Made by a program: the position numbers and the translations under genes
The notes under the pieces: model-generated
Databases searched by the model: none
The model's input: the letters and a program-made list of their open reading frames with translations, nothing else
What the model was told of the DNA's origin: nothing
Assembly: GCA_028867785.1 (NCBI GenBank)
Contig: JAGWFS010000002.1
Location: forward strand, 273,404 to 337,403
Length of the DNA stretch: 64,000 nt
Direction: 5' to 3'
DNA from: Nitrososphaerota archaeon
GTDB lineage: Archaea; Thermoproteota; Nitrososphaeria; Nitrososphaerales; Nitrosopumilaceae
Part shown: positions 8,858 to 16,509 of the stretch, piece after piece
Numbering within the stretch: the stretch's first letter is position 1
How the letters are laid out: every line of letters starts with the position of its first letter

Positions 8858-9331
8858 TTAATTATTTCCAGGTTTGCTAACGGTTTGTTTTTTATCTTTC
8901 GTGTTGTGAGACTTTTGACGTTCATTTTTTTCCCAAGGAAATATTATGTATTCATTGCCCCTTGTCTTCCTTGCATAAACCAGCTGTTTTGGATATCTTA
9001 TTCCTTTCCGCGCCATCAGAGTTGCATATACAAAAGTACTAGGCGACTTTGTCTTGAATGCTATCTTCCTAAATGTTTTGCCTGAATCGTATATGTCGTC
9101 CACAAACAATGTCTTTTCAGGTATGAGATACTTGTCTACTAGTATTGTCTTGATATCCAACTGATCTGCCAACAGTCTGGCAGGAATCAATCCTCCCCTT
9201 GATACCGTGGCAATCTTGTCGAACACAACGTCCGTGTCTCTCACTTTTCCTGCAAGCGTCCTTGCACACCTTTCTATCTCTGACCAACTAAGAGATGAAC
9301 TGCCTATCCACTGTGAGTCTGATCCTATCAC
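8858..9331 (-). CDS. Phosphoribosyltransferase (type I, Gpt-like)
   Basis: Soluble 157-residue phosphoribosyltransferase. It carries the PRPP-binding motif LFVDDIYDSGKTF near residues 94-106 and the PP-loop region ATVSRGGLIPARLL near residue 42. The C-terminal YIIFPWEKNE pattern is typical of the archaeal and bacterial Gpt-like group that salvages guanine, xanthine or hypoxanthine. The last 25 residues are a polar tail. The gene is divergent from the Nramp gene, and the tandem operator lies in the shared 120-base gap. The exact purine substrate is not determined. Confidence 0.8.
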   Translation of the reverse strand: MIGSDSQWIGSSSLSWSEIERCARTLAGKVRDTDVVFDKIATVSRGGLIPARLLADQLDIKTILVDKYLIPEKTLFVDDIYDSGKTFRKIAFKTKSPSTFVYATLMARKGIRYPKQLVYARKTRGNEYIIFPWEKNERQKSHNTKDKKQTVSKPGNN

Positions 9332-9377
9332 TATCCAATTTTTTAGCAGGCTGAATATCTCTCTTTGGCATGATAAA

Positions 9378-9414
9378 ATTTAGACTGAGCTAAATAATAT
9401 AGCCTAAGCTAAAT
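9378..9414. promoter_or_regulatory. Tandem operator, DtxR/MntR-like
   Basis: There are two copies of an 18-base site spaced 19 bases start to start: ATTTAG-ACTGAG-CTAAAT at 9378-9395 and ATATAG-CCTAAG-CTAAAT at 9397-9414. The first has perfect 6-base inverted arms and the second has one mismatch. The TAG...CTA pattern resembles operators of DtxR/MntR metalloregulators. The second copy touches the TATA box of the Nramp gene, so a bound repressor would block TBP. Confidence 0.6.
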
Positions 9415-9424
9415 TTTTATATGC
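9414..9424 (+). promoter_or_regulatory. TATA box of the Nramp gene
   Basis: TTTTTATATGC begins 38 bases before the ATG at 9452, fitting archaeal TBP binding and a very short leader. The same 11 bases occur at 12036-12046 before the candidate RNA. Confidence 0.6.
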
Positions 9425-9451
9425 AGTCTAGAGTCTCTCAAATTGTAAACC

Positions 9452-10729
9452 ATGACAGAGAACACTACCAAATTAGACAGATTCTCAAAAATCAAAGATG
9501 CCTATCGTAACAGTAAACTTGCCCAATTGTTCTCCTACATGGGGCCTGCCGTAATCATCAGCATAGCTTACATGGATCCTGGAAACTATGGAACGGACAT
9601 TCAAGGGGGGGCATCGTACAATTACAATCTTCTATGGGTAGTCTGGCTCGCAAGTGCAATGGCAATGCTTTTGCAGTATCTGTCGGGCAAGCTTGGGATC
9701 GCCACAGGGAAATCTCTTCCGGAGATACTGCGTGAAAAACTCAAGAAAAAAACGTACATTGTTCCTTACTGGCTTGCGACAGAAGCTGCTGCGGCAGCAA
9801 CCGATCTGGCAGAATATCTGGGAACTGTCATAGCACTGAATTTGTTATTCGGCATTCCAATGATTTACGCTTCCATATTTGGGGCAATGGATGTTATTTT
9901 GATACTTGCCCTTACGACAAGAAGATTTAGGATCATAGAACAAATGTTCATGTTGTTTGTATCAGTTATTGGAATTGGGTACTTGTATGATCTATTTCTA
10001 ACAAAACCCGATCTACATTTAATCGCATATCATTCGATTGCGCCAATACTTGATGGGAATGGCGCTCTCATGGTAGCGGTTGGTATAATCGGGGCTACCG
10101 TGATGCCACATGCACTTTTTGTCCATACGTCTCTTGCAGCAAGAAAGGTGAATGACAAGCCACTACCTGAAAAAAGAAAAGCCAGAAAATTCCACCTGTA
10201 TGAGTGTATCATGCTTCTTACCATTGCCGGTCTAGTAAACGCGGCAATAATGATAACCGCGGCAGCTGCCTTTCATCCTCACAACTCTGGCATTTCTTCT
10301 GTATCTGATGCATACAAGACACTGGTTCCTCTGTTTGGCATTGGGGCAGGTGTCATCTTTCTCGTGACCTTGCTGTTTTCTGGGATCTCCTCTTCGGTAG
10401 TAGGTACCATGGCAGGTCAAACACTGTATGATGGGCTGTTGGGAAAAAAGACAAACATCTGGATTCGACGTTTCATAACGCGATTTGTCAACGTTATCCC
10501 TACAACGATTGCTCTACTGCTTGGAATTGATCCATTGAACATGCTGGTTTACAGTCAAGTCATACTCAGCTTGATGATTCCATTACCGATGGTTCCGCTG
10601 GTGCTTTTATCAAGAAATAAAGCGATGATGGGTGAGTTTGTTAACAGGAAAAGCACCACCATTCTTTCGTTTGCATTTGTGGGGATAATCCTGGGCTTCA
10701 ACTCGTATCTGATAATTGCCAGCCTTTAG
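9452..10729 (+). CDS. mntH: Nramp family divalent metal importer
   Basis: Proton-coupled Mn(II)/Fe(II) importer of the cytoplasmic membrane, 425 residues with about 11 helices. The first metal-site helix reads AYMDPGNYGTD (DPGN motif) near residue 45, and the second site reads VMPHALFVH (MPH motif) near residue 215; both are the metal ligands known for Nramp proteins. A strong TATA box and two metalloregulator-like sites lie just upstream, consistent with metal-repressed expression. The exact metal is not shown by sequence. Confidence 0.93.
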   Translation: MTENTTKLDRFSKIKDAYRNSKLAQLFSYMGPAVIISIAYMDPGNYGTDIQGGASYNYNLLWVVWLASAMAMLLQYLSGKLGIATGKSLPEILREKLKKKTYIVPYWLATEAAAAATDLAEYLGTVIALNLLFGIPMIYASIFGAMDVILILALTTRRFRIIEQMFMLFVSVIGIGYLYDLFLTKPDLHLIAYHSIAPILDGNGALMVAVGIIGATVMPHALFVHTSLAARKVNDKPLPEKRKARKFHLYECIMLLTIAGLVNAAIMITAAAAFHPHNSGISSVSDAYKTLVPLFGIGAGVIFLVTLLFSGISSSVVGTMAGQTLYDGLLGKKTNIWIRRFITRFVNVIPTTIALLLGIDPLNMLVYSQVILSLMIPLPMVPLVLLSRNKAMMGEFVNRKSTTILSFAFVGIILGFNSYLIIASL

Positions 10730-10751
10730 ACCCGCTCAAATCTTGACTTGG

Positions 10752-11963
10752 TCATGTGACTATCTTGAACATGATGCTTCTTTGTTTTAGGTTTGCTATG
10801 AGTCGCTCCGCATGTTTTGGATTCTCAGTCTCAAGACTGAGTGTGACACCTGCTGTTCCTGCAGGTATGTTTGAGCTCAGCCTGTCATGGGCTACTTCTA
10901 CTATGTTGACACTAAGAGAGGATATCACATCTATCACTTCCTTCAGCGCTCCTGGCTTGTCTGTAAGTACGATGAATATCTTTACCATCCTGCCCATCTC
11001 TGTCAAGCCTTTGGCAACTATCTGACCAAGCAGGTACATGTCTACATTGCCTCCTGAAAGTATGGGTACTATCTTCTTTCCTCTAGCAGGTTTTTTATCA
11101 AGAAGGTATGCAAGACTCACAGCTCCTGCCGGCTCTACTACAATTTTAGCTCTTTCCATTAGGAGAAACATCGCCTTGACAATCTGAGAATCGTCTACAA
11201 GAACAATATCGTCTATCAACTCATCGATTATCTTGAATGTCAATTCCCCTGGTTTTTTGACTGATATGCCGTCGGCGATTGTACGCTGGCCCTTTACTGT
11301 CTCAAGCTTTCCTGAATCAAAGGATTTTTTCATTGCAGGAAATGCCGATGACTGGATTCCAATGACCTTGACATGTGGTTTTTTTGATTTGACTGCACTC
11401 AAAACCCCAGCTGCAAGTCCGCCCCCTCCTATTGGAACGTAGATTTCATCTACGTTTGGAAGATCTTGCATTATCTCTAATCCGATTACACCCTGTGCCG
11501 CAATTACATTCTCATCATCAAACGCATGGATTATTTTGGCACCAGTACTTTTGGATAGTTCTTGAGCCTTTGACCAAGATTCGTCGTAAATGGTCCCATG
11601 TAATACCACGTTTGCGCCATATGCTCGAGTCGCAGCCACCTTGGCGGGAGACGCAGTAACTGGCATGACAATGGTGCACGGAATTTTTTCCAATGATGAT
11701 GCAAACGCCACTCCCTGTGCATGGTTTCCAGCAGATGCCGCAATTACGCCTTTTCTTTTTTCTTCCGCAGATAAAGTGGCAATCTTTGCATACGCCCCGC
11801 GTACTTTGAAGGAACCAGTTTTTTGCAAGCATTCTGATTTTAGATAAACCTGAGATCCTAGCATCTGACTAAAAGTCCTCGATATCTCCAGAGGTGTCCT
11901 GCGGATGACATTTCCTTGGATCTTTTGGGATTTTACAATGTTGTCATAGGTAAGATTCAACAC
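10752..11963 (-). CDS. ilvA: Threonine dehydratase with ACT domain
   Basis: PLP enzyme that deaminates threonine to 2-oxobutyrate, the first step towards isoleucine. The PLP lysine lies in GSFKVRGAYAK near residue 50 and the phosphate-binding glycine loop is IGGGGLAAG near residue 177. The last 80 residues form an ACT-type regulatory domain (IFIVLTDKPGALKEVIDVIS). The 403-residue length is that of the single-ACT form. Catabolic or serine-dehydratase use cannot be excluded. It is convergent with the Nramp gene. Confidence 0.92.
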   Translation of the reverse strand: MLNLTYDNIVKSQKIQGNVIRRTPLEISRTFSQMLGSQVYLKSECLQKTGSFKVRGAYAKIATLSAEEKRKGVIAASAGNHAQGVAFASSLEKIPCTIVMPVTASPAKVAATRAYGANVVLHGTIYDESWSKAQELSKSTGAKIIHAFDDENVIAAQGVIGLEIMQDLPNVDEIYVPIGGGGLAAGVLSAVKSKKPHVKVIGIQSSAFPAMKKSFDSGKLETVKGQRTIADGISVKKPGELTFKIIDELIDDIVLVDDSQIVKAMFLLMERAKIVVEPAGAVSLAYLLDKKPARGKKIVPILSGGNVDMYLLGQIVAKGLTEMGRMVKIFIVLTDKPGALKEVIDVISSLSVNIVEVAHDRLSSNIPAGTAGVTLSLETENPKHAERLIANLKQRSIMFKIVT

Positions 11964-12035
11964 AATCTCAACTCCAATTACCGTATATTTGGTTTCTTAA
12001 ATAGTGAAGGGACAAAAAACGTTGAGCATTTTTGA

Positions 12036-12046
12036 TTTTTATATGC
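12036..12046 (+). promoter_or_regulatory. TATA box without a downstream gene
   Basis: TTTTTATATGC is identical to the Nramp TATA box, but no coding frame follows on this strand. A transcript would begin near 12065 and run through the hairpin at 12143-12212. Confidence 0.45.
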
Positions 12047-12142
12047 AATTAATACGAAAATTCTATTTCTGATTTCTTTTCTGATAATATTTTCAAGGAT
12101 CTGGAAAAGGCTAAATAGCATTTGGAAGAGATCTCAGATCTA

Positions 12143-12212
12143 AGTCAGGGGGTCGGCATTGCGTCAACTCCCCAAATGTGATGCGTTGCATCAGTTCCAT
12201 GACCCCTTGACT
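12143..12212 (+). ncRNA. Candidate structured small RNA
   Basis: A 70-base element is closed by a 12-base stem with one mismatch: AGTCAGGGGGTC at 12143-12154 with GACCCCTTGACT at 12201-12212. Inside is a perfect hairpin, TGATGC-GTT-GCATCA at 12179-12193. Neither strand of this 290-base gap codes for protein. A good TATA box at 12036 supports transcription on the plus strand. It does not look like tRNA, 5S, SRP or RNase P RNA. Confidence 0.45.
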
Positions 12213-12257
12213 AAAAGTATGATTAGATAAAAAAGACTATGATATAAATAATTTTTT

Positions 12258-13106
12258 TTAAGATTTTAAAATTTTTATTATTTCATCCATTCTGCTTTGT
12301 AGCTTCTCCCTTGTTTTGGCTGTAATTCTTGTCAGATTGATGTTTCCTTCTCCCTTGTCGTTCTTCACACGCTCTAAATTAAAAATGCATAAACATCCTT
12401 CTTCTGCGGCAATCATCTTCATCTCATCTATCATGACAGGGGTTGTATGGTATATCTCAAGCAGAAGATTATCAAGTTCTTTGAAAAGCTTATCGCGATT
12501 TTCCGTTAGTCCGTTTATTTTTTTTTGATTTGTTTGTAACGTATCTATCAATTCCCTGGTCAATTCATTATGCTCAAACAGGATCTCGAAAAGTTTTTGC
12601 TGATCCATTCCTTCATAACCCATGCTCTTCAGTTTTTCTTCAATTTCCTTGTCACTTTCTGGAGCCGTGTTCTCTTCAATGTTTTTTATCTTGTCACTTA
12701 TATCGGACAGCTCTTTTTGTATATTGATTACCTTGTGGTCTGGTTTGTAATAGAGTAAAGCATGGTATTGGAGAGACATGTGGCAAGATAGGGTGTAGTT
12801 GTCCTCGTTTACCTCAAATTTGATGAAATTGCGTCTCAGATCTTGATCTGTAGTGACCGATACACCATTGGTTGACCAATCATCAAGTCTTCTCAAAATT
12901 GACTCGTAAAACTGTCTGACAATTACTGGGTCGAAGGACTCTTGGCCAGATATGGTGCCGTCTCCCAGCATGACCTTTACAGGCACCTTTCTAACCAAGA
13001 CCGTAATACGTTCAAGAAACAACTGGCGTATCGTTTCACCCTTTTCTGACATGGATCTTGCAAAGGGATCTGACAAATTTGATGGGATCTGCATGTTTTT
13101 TCTCAA
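12258..13106 (-). CDS. Coiled-coil protein of unknown function
   Basis: A 282-residue soluble protein I do not recognise. The first 130 residues look folded (a mix of strands and helices with KVMLGDGTISG). Residues of about 140-215 are rich in Glu/Lys/Leu heptads and predict a long coiled coil. There is no signal peptide and no Cys cluster. It is divergent from the zinc-ribbon/cyclase pair and shares with them a 64-base gap that holds a palindrome. In-frame ATGs at codons 1 and 5 are both possible starts. Confidence 0.75.
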   Translation of the reverse strand: MRKNMQIPSNLSDPFARSMSEKGETIRQLFLERITVLVRKVPVKVMLGDGTISGQESFDPVIVRQFYESILRRLDDWSTNGVSVTTDQDLRRNFIKFEVNEDNYTLSCHMSLQYHALLYYKPDHKVINIQKELSDISDKIKNIEENTAPESDKEIEEKLKSMGYEGMDQQKLFEILFEHNELTRELIDTLQTNQKKINGLTENRDKLFKELDNLLLEIYHTTPVMIDEMKMIAAEEGCLCIFNLERVKNDKGEGNINLTRITAKTREKLQSRMDEIIKILKS

Positions 13107-13140
13107 TCCTCCTTAAATAAAATTGATAGGTAGTTTAAAT

Positions 13141-13155
13141 ATCAATAATATTGAT
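13141..13155. promoter_or_regulatory. Palindrome in a divergent promoter gap
   Basis: ATCAATAATATTGAT is a perfect inverted repeat (6-base arms, 3-base centre) lying midway between the divergent starts at 13106 and 13171. Its place and symmetry suggest a dimeric regulator site serving both transcripts. Confidence 0.4.
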
Positions 13156-13170
13156 TTTTACTTGTACGAG

Positions 13171-13302
13171 ATGGCAAAACCATCATTTAAGAAAATAATC
13201 TGTTGGAATTGTGACGTAGAAATTATCCAATATTTTGATATAAAGTACAAAGGAGAAAGAGGACAATGTCCAGTATGCGGAGTCAATTTTCCATTGGAGT
13301 GA
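13171..13302 (+). CDS. Tiny zinc-ribbon protein (43 aa)
   Basis: The frame encodes 43 residues with CWNC and CPVC separated by 18 residues, a compact zinc ribbon. The stop is 7 bases before the cyclase start, so the two are probably co-transcribed and may work together. No known function. Confidence 0.65.
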   Translation: MAKPSFKKIICWNCDVEIIQYFDIKYKGERGQCPVCGVNFPLE

Positions 13303-13309
13303 TTCATGC

Positions 13310-14104
13310 ATGAGCGAAGACCCAGAAATTAAACCAGAGGAAAAAATCTCTACGAGCAGTATTGTGGATATGATGCTAAGCGGAGGGAGGACTGGGAGTC
13401 TGGATGCAGAGTCGCTTATCAAAGAAACCCAGAAAAGAGTCTGGAGTTCTCTGAAGAAAGGATACGAATACCAATATGCCATTGATGAATCTGATCAGTT
13501 TCTTCGCGAACATGTATCAAAAAGGATGCATATGATAGTTCTGTTTGTAGATCTAGTTGGATCAACAGAAATGTCTCTGACACTCCCGGCTGAAAAGTTA
13601 GGAATAATCATAAGTTCATTTTCGCAAGAGATGCGATTTGTAATAAAAAATTATGGTGGGTACGTACTCAAATACGTAGGTGATGCTGTAATCGGATATT
13701 TTGTAGCAGAGGAAAATCCCCTAGTTGTTTCTGATAGTGCAGTTAATTGCGCCAAAACAATGATCGATGTAATAGAGAGAGGGATCAACCCTATCTTGAG
13801 CGAGTATGACTATCCAGAATTACGTGTAAAAATAGGCATGGATTTTGGTGAAAATGCCATAGTTCGATATGGATCTGATAAAACAAGATCGCACGTCGAT
13901 ATTCTGGGTCCAGCTGTTAGTATTGCTGCAAAAATCACCGCGCTAGCTAGGCCAAACCAGATTCTAATTGGAGAAGACGTTCATGAAAAACTCCATCCGT
14001 CATTGAAAGACTTGTTCAAAAAAGTAGAATGGCATGGAAATCAATGGAACTATCACAACAAGGAAACTGGAAAGATCTACGATGTCTTTGCATTACATGT
14101 TTAG
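13310..14104 (+). CDS. Class III nucleotidyl cyclase domain protein
   Basis: 264-residue soluble protein whose residues of about 75-255 form a class III adenylate/guanylate cyclase domain. The two metal-binding Asp are present (D81 in LFVDLVGST, D125 in KYVGDAVIGYF), as are the base-selecting Lys (K121) and Asp (D197 in VDILG). The usual transition-state pair is changed: the family pattern VNxAxR reads V-S204-I-A-A-K208, so Asn is Ser and Arg is Lys. The protein could be a weak cyclase, a nucleotide sensor or an enzyme with another product. The N-terminal 70 residues are unassigned. It lies in a unit with the zinc ribbon upstream. Confidence 0.85.
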   Translation: MSEDPEIKPEEKISTSSIVDMMLSGGRTGSLDAESLIKETQKRVWSSLKKGYEYQYAIDESDQFLREHVSKRMHMIVLFVDLVGSTEMSLTLPAEKLGIIISSFSQEMRFVIKNYGGYVLKYVGDAVIGYFVAEENPLVVSDSAVNCAKTMIDVIERGINPILSEYDYPELRVKIGMDFGENAIVRYGSDKTRSHVDILGPAVSIAAKITALARPNQILIGEDVHEKLHPSLKDLFKKVEWHGNQWNYHNKETGKIYDVFALHV

Positions 14105-14250
14105 GCGGTAAACTTATCAGGACATTCAATATGTTCATAATGATGATCGGTAAACTTTTGATCGACAATATACATTACAATTTTGTATAAATCAGTTGAA
14201 ACGATATTTTTTTTACACTTTATACAATTTAACGACATTGTTTTTGCCAT
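14101..14250 (-). CDS. Possible tiny Cys-containing protein (49 aa)
   Basis: A 49-residue frame on the minus strand has one CxxC (CIKC, residues 9-12) and one late Cys in ECPD, with a His-rich stretch TDHHYEH. AAGGA lies just before the ATG and could be a ribosome-binding site. Its stop overlaps the cyclase stop by two bases, tail to tail. Codon pattern is plausible, but support is limited. Confidence 0.4.
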   Translation of the reverse strand: MAKTMSLNCIKCKKNIVSTDLYKIVMYIVDQKFTDHHYEHIECPDKFTA

Positions 14251-14393
14251 TTCCTTGATCACGATCTGACTATTCTATAAGGATCTGCGATCAACGTAAT
14301 TTGATAAAAAATAACTCACACTTGACATGACAGGTTATCTAATGAACGAGCCCGTGCGTAAACATGAAATAAGGGCCAACTGGACTTGCCTCT

Positions 14394-14762
14394 ATGTGGG
14401 ACTATTTTCACGCTAAAAAGGCACTTGAACTTGGTCATCCATTTGATATGGTGCATTCTCCATTTGCTTTTCCACTACTACCTCCAAGGGCAAATCCGCC
14501 GCTTGGCATATCAAACACAGGTAAGATCAAAGATACCATAGTGCACGACAGAGACCTGATGATGAATAAATTATACAATCATCACGAGATGTTTCAGCAT
14601 CATGCATCAGGTCTGTTCAATATGGCCCCGAATCAATTTGCGCCTGGTCACCCATTATATAAAAAAATGCGGACACTTGATGCATTGCGAGAAGAAAACG
14701 AGAAATTGAGACAAGAGAATTCCCTTCTCAAGACAGGTAAGAACAAAGAAAAGAAAAACTAG
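14394..14762 (+). CDS. Hypothetical protein with C-terminal coiled coil
   Basis: 122 residues, not recognised. The N-terminal two thirds are rich in Pro, His and Met (HHEMFQHH and PLLPPRANPP stretches) and probably flexible. Residues of about 92-113 form a short heptad coil (LREENEKLRQENSLL) followed by a basic tail. It could dimerise or bind a partner through the coil. The gene lies 37 bases before the next one on the same strand. Confidence 0.6.
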   Translation: MWDYFHAKKALELGHPFDMVHSPFAFPLLPPRANPPLGISNTGKIKDTIVHDRDLMMNKLYNHHEMFQHHASGLFNMAPNQFAPGHPLYKKMRTLDALREENEKLRQENSLLKTGKNKEKKN

Positions 14763-14799
14763 GTCGAACTTTATAAAGCCAAACCCCATTACCATTGCT

Positions 14800-15192
14800 G
14801 TGAAAAAGACTCCAAATCAAAAATGGAACGAAGAGATCTCAGTATACAAAAAGAAATGCCAACGCATTCTTGATACGTCTTCTTCAATTAGATACGTTGG
14901 TCTGATAAACAAATATGGAAGAACATTGACTGGCATCATTAGGCCAGGAACTAGCATTCTTCTCAAACCCGAGTCTGCAAGAAATGAATTCTTTCTGGTG
15001 TCCACAATGTTCAACATGCGTAACAAAATAGATGACACAATAGGCAGAATGGATTATGCAACATTCAAGCACGACAAAGTGACCTTACTGGTTTTCCAAA
15101 GTAAAGACGGGATTTACTATGTCTCGCTAAACAGAAATACAACAGTAGATGGGATTGCAAAAACCCTTGCAAAGATTAAAAAAGTAATTTAA
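14800..15192 (+). CDS. Hypothetical protein, paralogue of the 16510 gene
   Basis: 130 residues starting at GTG. The layout is a short amphipathic N-terminus with KCQRIL, then SIRYVGLINKYGR, then a central sheet-rich region and a LLVFQSKDGIYYVSL strand near the end. The protein at 16510-16890 has the same order of segments (CKKILDLDPQIRFAGKIV and LLTIFQEDGILILS), so they are paralogues. The fold looks like a small Roadblock/profilin-like alpha-beta domain; this is inference. I believe such proteins are common in Nitrososphaerota (DUF6659-like) but cannot check. Confidence 0.7.
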   Translation: MKKTPNQKWNEEISVYKKKCQRILDTSSSIRYVGLINKYGRTLTGIIRPGTSILLKPESARNEFFLVSTMFNMRNKIDDTIGRMDYATFKHDKVTLLVFQSKDGIYYVSLNRNTTVDGIAKTLAKIKKVI

Positions 15193-15605
15193 AGTGGCGC
15201 AAAGCCATGAAATCCACGTGCTTGTTGCGAACCGCCGTCATATGATGGCTCAAATAATGAAATCATGTACTTGTCTGGATCGAGTACTATGCAATTCTTT
15301 CCTACTCTGTGTGACGTAATTTCTCGATGTACTGTGACACTTCTTGTCTTGAGCTCCTGCACAGCTGATTCTATGTCTCCTACTACCAAGCCTACTACGA
15401 TTCCGTTTTCAATGGATGTTCCAGTATTGATTAGCCTTGATGCGGGATGCAATATCAATGTGGCTCCATCTCGTCCAAGCTCTGCCCAGTCTCCTCTTTT
15501 GTTTTTGATAGGCAGACCTATGACTTCGTTGTAAAACTGGACTGACTTTTCCAGGTTGGAAACTGCAATTATCACGCTACCTAGATGCTTTATGTTCATA
15601 TCCAA
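15189..15605 (-). CDS. VOC superfamily (glyoxalase-like) protein
   Basis: 138 residues with the vicinal-oxygen-chelate pattern: a start of KHLGSVIIAVSNLEKSVQFYNEVIGLPI and a late strand DPDKYMISLFEP, where a metal-binding Glu is usual. One domain of two beta-alpha-beta-beta-beta modules is expected. The substrate is unknown. Glyoxalase I, epimerase and dioxygenase relatives share this fold. Its end overlaps the neighbouring gene by four bases, tail to tail. Confidence 0.8.
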   Translation of the reverse strand: MDMNIKHLGSVIIAVSNLEKSVQFYNEVIGLPIKNKRGDWAELGRDGATLILHPASRLINTGTSIENGIVVGLVVGDIESAVQELKTRSVTVHREITSHRVGKNCIVLDPDKYMISLFEPSYDGGSQQARGFHGFAPL

Positions 15606-15635
15606 TCTAGATATTCCGATGTTAAAACTATTATG

Positions 15636-15854
15636 TTATACGACTTGGACCATGGTTTCTGTCCGTTCCACGCCTTTTATGCTCTGAATCTCAGTTGTGA
15701 CTTGTTTGATTTCAGCCAGCTCTTTGACATCTATTAGTGCTACGGCATCAAACTGGCCGCTCACAGCGAAAGAGTCATAGACTGACTTTACCATGCGTAA
15801 TCTTGCAGCAATCAGCCTTTTGGGGGATTTTACCAGGACTACGGCTTTGACCAT
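15636..15854 (-). CDS. Stand-alone Lrp/AsnC ligand-binding (RAM) domain
   Basis: 72 residues matching only the C-terminal RAM domain of Lrp/AsnC regulators (KAVVLVKSP start, then SGQFDAVALIDV, ending IKGVERTETMVQV). There is no DNA-binding helix-turn-helix. Such proteins assemble into rings and bind amino acids. It overlaps the upstream RAM gene by 16 bases, so the pair is co-translated and may form mixed oligomers. Confidence 0.8.
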   Translation of the reverse strand: MVKAVVLVKSPKRLIAARLRMVKSVYDSFAVSGQFDAVALIDVKELAEIKQVTTEIQSIKGVERTETMVQVV

Positions 15855-16087
15855 CCTAGATCGACCTCCACTTCGATTAGCGTCTCTGTAGACACAATTT
15901 CTTTTATCTTTTTAAAATCTATCACGATGTTGTTTATCTCGTCTATAGTGCCCTGTAAAACCACTATGATATCTGCCCTACCAGTAACTATCATAATCTC
16001 TTTGAGAGTTTTTCGTACTTTGCGCAATATTGTAATAACGTTATCTACTTTGCCTGGTTTCACAGTAATTAGGCAGAGAGCTCTCAC
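15839..16087 (-). CDS. Stand-alone Lrp/AsnC ligand-binding (RAM) domain
   Basis: 82 residues with the same RAM fold as its neighbour (CLITVKPGKVDNVITILRK, TGRADIIVVLQG, IVSTETLIEVEVDLG). The helix-turn-helix is absent. It is the first gene of the overlapping pair. Another copy lies at 31936-32187. A role in amino-acid sensing is inferred from the family. Confidence 0.8.
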   Translation of the reverse strand: MRALCLITVKPGKVDNVITILRKVRKTLKEIMIVTGRADIIVVLQGTIDEINNIVIDFKKIKEIVSTETLIEVEVDLGWSKP

Positions 16088-16157
16088 AACTCCTTGATCC
16101 CGCTATGACGGATAAGTGTTTATAATCTGAAATATAATAATGGCGACCAGAAATGAC

Positions 16158-16391
16158 TCAGTCGTCGCCTGCTTCTTGAGATCTCGCCTCTTCAAGATAT
16201 GCTTTTCTTGCTTCAAGTTCAGCTTCTTTATCTACATTTGGGTCGTCTTCCACAACGATTATTCCTGAATCTTCTTCTATGATGTCTTCCTTGAGCTTGG
16301 TCTTCTCCTTTGGTTTTGTTTTTGTTGTTTCTTTCTTCTTACTCTCTTTCTTTGCTGGCTTTTTTGTCTCCTTTTTCTTTTCCTTGGCCAT
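16158..16391 (-). CDS. Charged low-complexity protein
   Basis: 77 residues. The first 35 are almost all Lys, Glu and Thr, followed by an acidic patch (EDIIEEDSG, VEDDPN) and a helical tail. It is soluble and probably disordered, perhaps binding nucleic acid or a ribosomal or RNA polymerase partner through the Lys-rich part. No family was recognised. Possible alternatives include a chromatin-associated peptide. Confidence 0.6.
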   Translation of the reverse strand: MAKEKKKETKKPAKKESKKKETTKTKPKEKTKLKEDIIEEDSGIIVVEDDPNVDKEAELEARKAYLEEARSQEAGDD

Positions 16392-16509
16392 AATAACGAT
16401 TAACCAACAATGTATATCATGCTTTTAAACTTGTCTTATTGAGTATTAAAAGGAAAGAAATTGCTTTTATTAAGATCTTGCGGTCTCGGCAACTTTTTTG
16501 ACACTTGTT

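Noticed and set aside
12143..12212. Rho-independent-like terminator for neighbouring genes
   Set aside because: Both neighbours are on the minus strand, and the element lies before one start and after the other at some distance, with no adjacent T-run. An RNA element fits better.
16142..16169. GGCGAC/GTCGCC hairpin at the end of the charged protein gene
   Set aside because: It is short, partly coding and without a T-run, so it was not listed as a terminator.
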